5,864 bases of DNA from Bacteroidales bacterium UBA3724 (GCA_002371315.1 DFHL01000028.1:1-5864), one strand, 5' to 3'; positions 1 through 5,828 are shown, numbered from the stretch's first letter. Numbers and translations are program-made. Notes: generated by a model from the sequence alone, not told the origin.

Positions 1-8
1 GCGTCAGC

Positions 9-28
9 ATTCCCGCCGTAGGCGGAAT
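9..28. repeat. Hairpin with GTA loop
   Basis: CCGCC at 13-17 pairs with GGCGG at 21-25 around a GTA loop. The stem extends outward as ATTC/GAAT if one extra C is bulged out. It is the first of the three hairpins with 3-nt loops in this non-coding region. Confidence 0.5.
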
Positions 29-106
29 AGATTCACGAAGTTGCGGAAGCTGAGAGTAGAGCTTGCTGCCCCTGCGACCTTATGGAGTAAACACCGTACA
101 GGCGAG

Positions 107-123
107 AAGCCTCGGAGAGGCTT
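107..123. repeat. Hairpin module with GGA loop, copy 1
   Basis: A perfect 7-bp stem, AAGCCTC against GAGGCTT, closes a GGA loop. The core CTC-GGA-GAG is identical to that of the hairpin at 185-201, while the outer four base pairs differ on both arms. Confidence 0.6.
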
Positions 124-184
124 AATCTTAATAACACCGTACAAGCGAAGCGCAGTGCGGTGACGGATAATCAACACCTCGCCT

Positions 185-201
185 GCGTCTCGGAGAGACG
201 C
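185..201. repeat. Hairpin module with GGA loop, copy 2
   Basis: A perfect 7-bp stem, GCGTCTC against GAGACGC, closes a GGA loop. It has the same size, loop and core as the hairpin at 107-123, with a different but still fully paired outer stem. Confidence 0.6.
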
Positions 202-265
202 GACATTGCCTATATGCCAATTGCAGACAACCATGTCAGGATAATACAAACTAAAACAGATCAAT

Positions 266-296
266 TAATTCCTGTCCAATTTATGGTAATTCCTGT
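266..296. repeat. 10-nt direct repeat, 21-nt period
   Basis: TAATTCCTGT occurs at 266-275 and again at 287-296, so the copies are spaced exactly 21 nt, about two helical turns. They lie just downstream of the protease stop codon (305-307, minus strand) in AT-rich DNA between the operon and the hairpin modules. They could belong to the same dispersed element as those modules, or be a protein-binding site. Neither role is shown by the sequence. Confidence 0.45.
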
Positions 297-304
297 TAAA
301 AGAG

Positions 305-2284
305 TCACCTCTTGACGAAATGCTTTACAATCATGCCCTTATCAGTGATAATCTTCACGATATAGTCACCGTTTGCGAGTGAGCCAATATCGAACGAGGT
401 GTTGGTCGACGAAGCGACGATACGGCCCTGCAAGTCGTAGACTTCGGCACGAATCATCTCCTTGCACTGGATGTTGAGTGTGCTGCTTGCCGGATTAGGA
501 TATAGGCGGCAGACCTCCGTGTGCTCTGCGACGTCGATGTCGACGTGTGCGCAGGGCCAGGGAATAAGTTCGGTGCCAGCGGTGTTGTAGGCATACACTG
601 CGCTGATAATGGTTTCGCCGTAGTGGTTGCGGACATAGTAGTTGATGTAACGGTCTGTGCCGCCGCCGCTATGCCATACAGAGTACACATCTTTCGGTGC
701 GACCATTATGGTAACCGAGTCTTTTTTCGAGCCCGACAGCTGAGCGGTTCCGAAGACGAAACCCGATGCCGACTCGAGGGTCAGATGGGCGTTGCCTCTC
801 CAGCCGTCGTATTTGGTACTTTCCATCACAACAGTCAGAGGGCACATTTCGTCGGGGCTGTAGTTCGTTTGCACCACATTGACACGTATCGTGCTGTTGC
901 CCTGCGTGATGATGATCATAGCGTTACGTTCCAGGTCACCTTCGAAGGAGCCGACCTGAAATGAGAGCCATCCGCTTTGTCCGTCGGGGGTGTTGCCGAG
1001 CGTTATCCAGGGCGCGTCGCAGCTGACCTGCATTGGCGCGTCGACATTCGGATTGAGGCATATCAGCACAGAGTCAGAGCCACCAACGCTGGTGAACGAG
1101 CGGACGGTATCGCTTGCGCGGAGCGCATAGACCGGCACGGCGCCGATAAGAGCCTGGTTGAAGAGGTTGAAGGTGTAGGTGATGTTGCCGCCCACGCCGC
1201 CGACGCCAGGACTGATCGAGTCGACCGGGTAGTATCCGTCGCCACTGCCGCTCCAACCGAAGTTGAAATGCAGATACTGGCGGCTGTCGTATCCGTCGCA
1301 GACGAAACCGTGTCCGCCTTGAGTGGCAGAGCCTGTGTAGATAATGGGGTGATACTGGTCGAGTTCCGCAATCAGGGCTGCGCGCCACGTAGCGTCGTTG
1401 TATCCGCCGCTTTTGGTGATCACCTGCATATCAGGACTATAGTAGAAATAGTCTTTCAGCGAGTTGTCGATGCTGTGCACGCCGGGCATCCCTGCCAGGC
1501 CAGCAGCGGAACTGCCGCCGCCTTCGCCGGTATTATAATTCATTTCGAGACTTACGCCGCACAAATACATCAGCGTTGCCACAGCATTGCGCTCTACTTC
1601 GGGCGAATATACAGTAGGTTGGTCAGGCATGTTTTCCCAGTCGAGTAGCGTGTGGGCAAAATCGGCCGACTGCATACCGTAGTTGGGCGCATTGTAGCTG
1701 TAGGCGCCGCGACCGAAAGAGGGGAAATTCCAGTATTTCATCATCTGGGCCTGCGCAGTGGCAGCACATCCGGTGACGGCGTTTCCCGGGCAAAGGTCGT
1801 TGTAGGGTGCCACCTGGTCCCATTGCGTTGTCAGCAGCGGACCGACACCCTCTTTGGCCATCGGCGTGATTTCGCCACACAGCAAGCGCTCCCATTCGGC
1901 AGCATCGGAGGCCGAAGCTTTTGCTTCGGCGCTGCGTGCGGCATCAATCTGGAGCTGATATGCCGTCAGCCATTCGGCCAAAGGTGCGGGCAGCGCAGCG
2001 GGGTCGATAGTCGATGTGGGCGAGTAGCCAAGTATCGGGCGCGCCACGTCGTCGGCTGCCACCATCACGAAACCGCCCTTAGGACAAGTGAAGAGGTATA
2101 TTCCGCTGTAGGCCCATTCGTCACTGCGGTCAACAAACTGGGGGTCGCCCTTGCTGCCAGTCATCTCGACCCAGAAATGTTGAGCCACCGACATAGCCCT
2201 GCCGGACGTCACCGGCAGAGCCGATGCACGTCCGGCGAGGACTGTTAGTGCGACAAAAAGAATGTCAATCCATAGTCTTTTCAT
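305..2284 (-). CDS. Secreted C10 (streptopain/interpain-type) cysteine protease with T9SS sorting domain
   Basis: A 659-aa secreted papain-fold endopeptidase. Residues 1-22 form a signal peptide with an A-S-A cleavage site. Residues ~27-125 match the Spi_C10 inhibitory propeptide. Residues ~148-385 are the C10 catalytic domain: oxyanion Gln154 in TTQWDQ, nucleophile Cys173 in TGCAATAQAQMMKYW, His325 in GGHGFVCDGYD, then NFGWSGSGDGYY (Asn341, Trp344). Residues ~392-473 resemble a BACON domain (APWITL, then ERNAMIIITQGNSTIRVNVVQ). Residues ~481-568 look like a YDGW-type beta-sandwich found in Bacteroidales secreted proteins. Residues ~590-659 are a type A T9SS C-terminal sorting domain (RLYPNPASSTLNI, then GDYIVKIITDKG). 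All catalytic residues are present, so the enzyme is probably active after prodomain removal, exported by Sec and then the type IX system, and shed or anchored outside the cell. It is the second gene of an operon, 12 nt after the lipoprotein stop. No clear Shine-Dalgarno is present, as usual in this phylum. Close relatives are interpain A and PrtT-like proteins. Confidence 0.95.
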   Translation of the reverse strand: MKRLWIDILFVALTVLAGRASALPVTSGRAMSVAQHFWVEMTGSKGDPQFVDRSDEWAYSGIYLFTCPKGGFVMVAADDVARPILGYSPTSTIDPAALPAPLAEWLTAYQLQIDAARSAEAKASASDAAEWERLLCGEITPMAKEGVGPLLTTQWDQVAPYNDLCPGNAVTGCAATAQAQMMKYWNFPSFGRGAYSYNAPNYGMQSADFAHTLLDWENMPDQPTVYSPEVERNAVATLMYLCGVSLEMNYNTGEGGGSSAAGLAGMPGVHSIDNSLKDYFYYSPDMQVITKSGGYNDATWRAALIAELDQYHPIIYTGSATQGGHGFVCDGYDSRQYLHFNFGWSGSGDGYYPVDSISPGVGGVGGNITYTFNLFNQALIGAVPVYALRASDTVRSFTSVGGSDSVLICLNPNVDAPMQVSCDAPWITLGNTPDGQSGWLSFQVGSFEGDLERNAMIIITQGNSTIRVNVVQTNYSPDEMCPLTVVMESTKYDGWRGNAHLTLESASGFVFGTAQLSGSKKDSVTIMVAPKDVYSVWHSGGGTDRYINYYVRNHYGETIISAVYAYNTAGTELIPWPCAHVDIDVAEHTEVCRLYPNPASSTLNIQCKEMIRAEVYDLQGRIVASSTNTSFDIGSLANGDYIVKIITDKGMIVKHFVKR

Positions 2285-2296
2285 TGCACACGATTT

Positions 2297-3223
2297 TTAC
2301 AATCTAATAATTAACCCTTTATCATCCATACGGTTGAAAATGGTATGCTCACCGGTAGTTCCGTTGCCGTTGGGGTCGAAACTGAATTCGGTCTCTATAG
2401 TGTTGTTGTCGGGATGGAAAGTGAACGGCAGCGGGACGCCTTTGGTAGTCAGCGTGCCAGTGTTGTTGGAGCTGTCGAAAGTCCAGTTGAAGCGGACGGT
2501 CTGCGGGTCAGAGGTCTGTCCCCACACGGTGGCGGTGACGTTGATACGAGCGATGTGGTCGTTGCTGAACGCAAGTATGTAGTCGAGTGTCATCGGCAAG
2601 TCGCCCAATTCTTCGGTGTGGTACACCGTATTCTGCGAAGCGCTCCAGCGGGTGTTGGCGGGGAACTCGTTGGTGATTTCGCCGGGCACCACGCCGTCGT
2701 CGACGGTGTCGTTACCCGGGTCACGCGGGTCTTCCGGGTCTTCGGGTTCCTGTCCGCGCAGATAGAATGTCGTCAGGCCGCCGAGAGTGCTGCCGTCGTT
2801 CGACACTTCCACCATCAGGTTCATCGTAATCGTGTTGGTGGCAGGGTCGTAGCTGAATGTTGATGTGCCCATCTCGCCGGCGTTCATAGTTCCCTCACGA
2901 CCGTCGAAGGTGTAGGTGAAGGCAATGCTCTGGTTGGCCTGTTCTTGTCCGGCGACGACGAGTTCGAAGAAGAATTCGCCCGAAGTCTCGTCAGCAAAAT
3001 CGAGGTTCCACGTCATTACAGCCTGATAGCCCTGATAGGTGTCTCTGTATTTGCCGACCCACGATGTGCCAGCGAGTTCAATGATTTGCTGGTTGTTGCC
3101 ATTGTTGCCGTTGTTGTTGTTGGCCGGTTCGGTCTTGTCTTTTTCGCAACCCGTGAAGCAGGCTGCCGAAAGGGCCAAAAAGGCCATAAAGAAAGTCTTG
3201 AATGTGTTTTTCATCTTGTTCAT
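2297..3223 (-). CDS. Lipoprotein with two tandem beta-rich (lipocalin-like) domains, upstream of C10 protease
   Basis: A 308-aa predicted lipoprotein. A hydrophobic signal peptide ends in a lipobox with Cys26 (ACFTGC). The charged residues right after it (EKDKTEP) resemble a Bacteroidetes surface-export signal. A low-complexity Asn/Gly stretch (residues ~34-46) leads into two copies of one domain, ~49-156 and ~185-298. Each copy has a Trp near its start (TSWVGKY; TRWSAS), an aromatic strand with TFD (FTYTFDGREGTMN; FNWTFDSSNNTGTL), then F-x-x/Y-(D/H)-P-x-x-N-T-I (FSYDPATNTITM; FTFHPDNNTIET). An acidic Pro-rich linker (EPEDPEDPRDPGND, ~159-172) joins them. I do not recognise a named family; the spacing suggests small antiparallel beta barrels. 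It is the first gene of the operon with the protease, so a role as inhibitor, chaperone or surface partner is plausible but inferred. Translation could also begin at Met4 (3214); both starts keep the lipobox. Confidence 0.85.
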   Translation of the reverse strand: MNKMKNTFKTFFMAFLALSAACFTGCEKDKTEPANNNNGNNGNNQQIIELAGTSWVGKYRDTYQGYQAVMTWNLDFADETSGEFFFELVVAGQEQANQSIAFTYTFDGREGTMNAGEMGTSTFSYDPATNTITMNLMVEVSNDGSTLGGLTTFYLRGQEPEDPEDPRDPGNDTVDDGVVPGEITNEFPANTRWSASQNTVYHTEELGDLPMTLDYILAFSNDHIARINVTATVWGQTSDPQTVRFNWTFDSSNNTGTLTTKGVPLPFTFHPDNNTIETEFSFDPNGNGTTGEHTIFNRMDDKGLIIRL

Positions 3224-3411
3224 TATTTTATTAAGAGATTATACAAATTCATTTAAAAACTGTACTTTGCCGGGAAAAAAACCCTTTTCAACCTCGTTTT
3301 TCTCTCAAAAAGTTGCGTTTCTTATTGGAACTTACCACTCGCTGTAAACAAAGAAACAACAAACAACGTTTTACGATTGATTCAAAACCACTTATGACAA
3401 ATCACGCTATA

Positions 3412-3447
3412 TTACGTTTGCTTAACTAATCAATTAATAAAACGTAA
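3412..3447. repeat. AT-rich inverted repeat TTACGTTT/AAACGTAA
   Basis: TTACGTTT (3412-3419) and AAACGTAA (3440-3447) are perfect 8-nt inverted arms around a 20-nt AT-rich spacer. A related ACGTTTTA lies at 3366-3373 and is the exact complement of TAAAACGT at 3438-3445. The clustered ACGTTT-type motifs about 200 nt upstream of the lipoprotein start could be an operator or a hairpin. No role is demonstrated. Confidence 0.4.
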
Positions 3448-3599
3448 ACAAGCGCGGAAAAACTACAAAAGGCAACAAAGAAAATGTCCGAACCGCTAAT
3501 AAAACGGCAAAACCATAAAGGCTCTGCAAGCCTTACCCACGATGCCCCAGCGTCGGAAGAAAATTTCAGGTATTCGTCCTTCCACAACACCAAATACAT
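3426..3599 (-). CDS. Unrecognised small open frame, 57 codons
   Basis: ATG at 3597-3599 opens an uninterrupted minus-strand frame of 57 codons ending in TAG at 3426-3428. The product begins MYLVLWKDEYLKFSSDAG and ends in a hydrophobic stretch (IFFVAFCSFSALVYVLLID) that could form one membrane segment. It covers the only part of the intergenic region with near-coding base composition. I do not recognise it and see no convincing ribosome binding site. It may instead be a conserved intergenic element or part of the untranslated leader of the downstream lipoprotein operon, which lies in the same direction. Confidence 0.2.
   Translation of the reverse strand: MYLVLWKDEYLKFSSDAGASWVRLAEPLWFCRFISGSDIFFVAFCSFSALVYVLLID
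3518..3534. repeat. Short hairpin AAGGCT/AGCCTT
   Basis: A 6-bp perfect stem with a CTGCA loop lies in the more GC-rich part of the intergenic region. No T-tract follows on either strand, so it is not a convincing terminator. Confidence 0.35.
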
Positions 3600-3655
3600 A
3601 TTGGTAAAACTATTTTAGCATTTTTCTGTCATTATATTTTGAATTTTTTTGGCTT

Positions 3656-3683
3656 TGATACTATATTAATTTAAGTAGTATCA
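3656..3683. repeat. Inverted repeat TGATACTA/TAGTATCA
   Basis: Perfect 8-nt arms (3656-3663 and 3676-3683) flank a 12-nt AT-rich spacer, about 90 nt upstream of the transposase remnant. It could be an operator or part of the end of the degraded insertion sequence. The sequence does not decide between these. Confidence 0.4.
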
Positions 3684-3774
3684 GAAGTTTAACTAAATTC
3701 AAATAATAATAATAGTTTTCTATTAATACTATTAGGCAGCGATTCTCGTTATTCCAATACAAACCTTACTGGAT

Positions 3775-3978
3775 ATGAGAAAAGCAGGACGATTAGAACT
3801 AAACGAAGCCCAGCGGATGGAACTCGAAAGAGGATACCGTCTGGGAAAGAAACACTGTTTCAGAATGAGGTGTTTGGCCATACTCCTGAAAGCGGAGGGA
3901 CTGTCCGCCGCGAAAGTTGGCGAAAGGACAGAGATGGAACAGCACACCGTGAGCAAATGGCTCAAGCATGCAGCTTAA
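3775..3978 (+). pseudogene. Truncated IS630-type transposase, N-terminal HTH fragment
   Basis: A 67-codon frame whose product matches the N-terminal DNA-binding part of IS630-family transposases: a basic RLGKKHCFRMRCLAILLKAEG stretch (residues ~22-42; its R-x-R-x-x-A-I-L-L-x-A-E-G pattern is typical), then a helix-turn-helix LSAAKVGERTEMEQHTVSKWLK (~43-64). Family members continue with a second HTH/linker and a DDE catalytic domain. Here the frame stops right after WLKHAA and runs into AT-rich promoter DNA of the next gene, so the catalytic part is gone. No trace of a DDE domain follows in any frame within the 107 nt before the transporter gene. It is most likely an insertion-sequence relic. 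The frame is still open from ATG to TAA, so a small DNA-binding protein could in principle be made. Confidence 0.7.
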
Positions 3979-3996
3979 TTTTGACTATCTACTTAA

Positions 3997-4029
3997 TTTG
4001 TGTTGATTAGATTAAAAATTGTATTTTTG
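3997..4029 (+). promoter_or_regulatory. Bacteroidetes-type promoter for the MATE gene
   Basis: TTTG at 3997-4000 and TATTTTTG at 4022-4029 match the -33 (TTTG) and -7 (TAnnTTTG) elements known for the primary sigma factor of Bacteroides, with a 21-nt spacer inside the usual range. Transcription would start near 4035-4037. That leaves a leader of about 50 nt before the transporter ATG and only about 10 nt before the upstream mini-frame at 4045. Confidence 0.65.
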
Positions 4030-4044
4030 CAAAAACTCATCACT

Positions 4045-4089
4045 ATGAAACCTCTATTAAACAGTTTTATGAAACCGAAACAATTATGA
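4045..4089 (+). CDS. Possible 14-aa leader peptide overlapping the transporter start
   Basis: An ATG soon after the predicted transcription start opens a 14-codon frame (MKPLLNSFMKPKQL). Its TGA stop (4087-4089) overlaps the transporter ATG (4086-4088) as ATGA, the usual geometry for translational coupling. ATGAAACC occurs twice within it (4045-4052 and 4069-4076), so translation could start at either Met. It has no detectable Shine-Dalgarno and is short enough to arise by chance. If translated, its terminating ribosomes could deliver initiation to the transporter gene. Confidence 0.35.
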   Translation: MKPLLNSFMKPKQL

Positions 4090-5828
4090 ATATTACCAAA
4101 TTTCGTAACAGCTATCTTATTGACAAGTCTTATCGGCTAACACTGGTGAGCGTGACGCTTACGGCACTGGCGCCGCTTGTCGCTACGCTGGTCGACGGTC
4201 TCTTCTCGAGCAACTTGTTGGGCAACGATGCCTTCATCGCGGTGAGTGTGGCGCTGCCTTTGGTCAACGCGGTGAGCGTACTGACGATGATATGCGAACG
4301 CGGCGGCTCGGTGCTTGCGGCGGGTCAGTTGGCCAAGGGCAACCGCGACAAGGCCAACCGCATCTACACGGCGGCTTTCGCCTCGGCGGTGCTGGTGGCG
4401 GTAGCGGCGGCGGTGGGCATCTGGACGAACCTCGACAGCATCGCCTTGGGGCTGACCGGCAGGCCCGAGAGCGCAGCATATGCCCGCGAATACCTGCAGG
4501 TGATTGTGATCTACCTGCTCATCCTGCCGCTAAACAACACGTTCAACGACTTTGCCACGCAGGAGGGCTTTCCGCAACTGGCCACCCGGGCCGTGGTTGC
4601 GGGCAGTGCGGCCAATGTGATGTTCGACATCCTTTTCATCGGTGTCCTCGGCATGGGCATCAGGGGTGCGGCATGGGGCACGGTCACTTCGGGGCTTATC
4701 AACCTGGCACTTATCGCGCCCTATTTCCTCAAGGGCAAGAGCCAGTGCAGACTGGCGCGACCGCAGGGCGACCTCGGCGCCATCCTCGGCGAGAACCTCA
4801 AGCACGGCTTCGGCTTCAACGTGTTCTTTATCGTGGTGAACGCCTTTATGCTGCTGGGCAACGCGCTGGTGCTGAAGGTGGCAGGACATGACGGGCTGAC
4901 GCTCTTCGATGTGTGCCTGCAGATACAGTCGGCCACCTTCTCGGTCGTTGTCGGACTCTGTATTGCCGGAATCTCGCACATCACCTACATGCGTGCCGGC
5001 GGCGACAGCGACGGGCTGCAGCGCATCATGAAAAACACGGCCCGCATCGTGGTGGGGTTCTACGGCGTGCTGCTGCTGTTGCTGGTGGCCGTGCCACAGC
5101 TTTTCCTGTGGTGCTTCGGTCTCAGCGGAAGCATCGATATCGCCCTGGCACGCAGGGTGTTCACCTGCTTTGGCATCTACTATTTCTGTTTCTGCGTGGT
5201 GTCGGTGTATGTCACCGTTGTGCTGCAGCTGGCGGGTCATGTGGCGGCCAAGATAGTGCTGGTGTTCACCATGGGCATCCTGGCCTATCTGGGCATGCTT
5301 GGCCTTTCGAAGGTCAGCGCTGATGCCATGTGGCTGGGAATGATTGCGGGCGGTGTGCCCATCCTTGTGGCCAGCTTGGCCAACGGCTACTGGGAACACC
5401 GCAAGCACCCGTACTATACGAAGTTCTCGTTGGTTGACAAGCTGCCGTCGTGCATCAAGTTCGAATGCTCGTTGGATTACGAACAACGCAATTATGACGA
5501 GATGAAAAAGTTGATGAATCTGTTTGCCGACACCTGCGAGATGAGCGACGAGGTGAGCGCTAGGATGTTAGCCACCATCCAGATGCTCGTCGACAATGCC
5601 CGGGAGCGCAGAAGCAGTCAGCTTAAATATCTCGATGTCTCGCTCACCGAGTTGGACGACGGCATCCAGATGACCATCAAAGACTGCGGCCGCCCCTACG
5701 ACCCGGTGCACAACGGCATGGACGCCGCATCGGTAGGCGCCCGCACCGCCACCTACCGCTACATGTTCACGATGAATGTAACAACTATAGTATGGGACAA
5801 AACTCCAAATCGAACAAAAAAGGAGTAG
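4086..5828 (+). CDS. MATE-family efflux transporter with C-terminal RsbW-like HATPase domain
   Basis: A 580-aa inner-membrane protein. Residues ~1-440 are a MATE (multidrug and toxic compound extrusion) transporter of roughly twelve hydrophobic segments in two homologous halves. Typical features are LVDGLFSSNLLG near residue 35 and the NTFNDFATQEGFPQLA...AANVMFDILFIGVLGMGIRGAAWGT block at ~150-199. MATE proteins exchange Na+ or H+ for organic cations; the substrate here is unknown. Plain MATE proteins are about 440-480 aa. The extra ~457-570 resembles a serine-kinase/anti-sigma HATPase: an N-box-like ATIQMLVDNARE with Asn504 kept, and DCGRPYDP (Asp533, Gly535) as the ATP-contacting G1 box. 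The general-base Glu expected four residues before the Asn is Met500 and the later Gly-rich lid is poorly kept, so it may bind but not hydrolyse nucleotide. It is transcribed from the promoter at 3997-4029 as an apparently single gene. The ATG was chosen for the promoter distance and the overlap with a mini-frame. No clear Shine-Dalgarno is present. The last ~12 residues (DKTPNRTKKE end) lie beyond the domain. Confidence 0.92.
   Translation: MNITKFRNSYLIDKSYRLTLVSVTLTALAPLVATLVDGLFSSNLLGNDAFIAVSVALPLVNAVSVLTMICERGGSVLAAGQLAKGNRDKANRIYTAAFASAVLVAVAAAVGIWTNLDSIALGLTGRPESAAYAREYLQVIVIYLLILPLNNTFNDFATQEGFPQLATRAVVAGSAANVMFDILFIGVLGMGIRGAAWGTVTSGLINLALIAPYFLKGKSQCRLARPQGDLGAILGENLKHGFGFNVFFIVVNAFMLLGNALVLKVAGHDGLTLFDVCLQIQSATFSVVVGLCIAGISHITYMRAGGDSDGLQRIMKNTARIVVGFYGVLLLLLVAVPQLFLWCFGLSGSIDIALARRVFTCFGIYYFCFCVVSVYVTVVLQLAGHVAAKIVLVFTMGILAYLGMLGLSKVSADAMWLGMIAGGVPILVASLANGYWEHRKHPYYTKFSLVDKLPSCIKFECSLDYEQRNYDEMKKLMNLFADTCEMSDEVSARMLATIQMLVDNARERRSSQLKYLDVSLTELDDGIQMTIKDCGRPYDPVHNGMDAASVGARTATYRYMFTMNVTTIVWDKTPNRTKKE

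Larger units (their letters stand above)
1..265. repeat. Modular hairpin-repeat region (non-coding)
   Basis: This stretch after the protease operon is built from short repeated modules. It contains three hairpins with 3-nt loops (9-28, 107-123 and 185-201), plus an 11-nt direct repeat AACACCGTACA at 90-100 and again at 133-143, each copy followed by a similar GGCGA/AGCGA stretch. CACCG (135-139) pairs with CGGTG (158-162). An 86-codon frame runs through it on the minus strand (4-264), but it follows the repeats, has no recognisable domain and no start signal, so I treat it as chance rather than a gene. Its look is that of dispersed intergenic repeats of Bacteroidales. That assignment is from memory and is inference; the internal repetition is directly visible. 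Confidence 0.6.
3224..3774. other. AT-rich divergent intergenic region
   Basis: About 550 nt between the minus-strand lipoprotein/protease operon and the plus-strand transposase remnant. It is very AT-rich except for ~3505-3590, which is more balanced in base composition and overlaps a small minus-strand open frame. It contains three inverted repeats (3412-3447, 3518-3534, 3656-3683). The promoter of the protease operon must lie here or be embedded here, but I found no exact TAnnTTTG box on the minus strand. No tRNA or recognisable RNA family is visible. Confidence 0.6.

Noticed and set aside
90..201. CRISPR array
   Set aside because: The repeats are too short, unequal in spacing and hairpin-like, with only two copies. 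No cas genes are present.
4..264. 86-codon minus-strand open frame
   Set aside because: It tracks the hairpin and direct-repeat modules, has no recognisable domain or start signal, and its sequence is explained by the repeats.
977..1648. 223-codon plus-strand frame antisense to the protease
   Set aside because: It is a shadow of the GC-rich C10 gene, which has full domain support on the other strand.
3094..3123. AAC/GTT triplet run as a phase-variation tract
   Set aside because: It encodes the Asn-rich linker of the lipoprotein and has a 3-nt unit, so length change would keep the frame. It is interrupted and is better seen as a simple linker.
3238..3251. Possible minus-strand promoter box for the lipoprotein operon (TGAATTTG, with TATAAT next to it)
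   Set aside because: The -7 box has one mismatch (TG instead of TA), no TTTG lies at the right distance upstream, and the leader would be only about 14 nt.
3272..3288. GGG-A7-CCC followed by four Ts, as a terminator
   Set aside because: The stem is only 3 bp, it lies on the plus strand upstream of any plus-strand gene, and nothing is known to be transcribed into it.
4530..5486. 318-codon minus-strand frame antisense to the MATE gene
   Set aside because: Its composition is rich in His, Gln and Ala with no domain, typical of the reverse frame of a membrane-protein gene. The plus-strand MATE assignment is secure.
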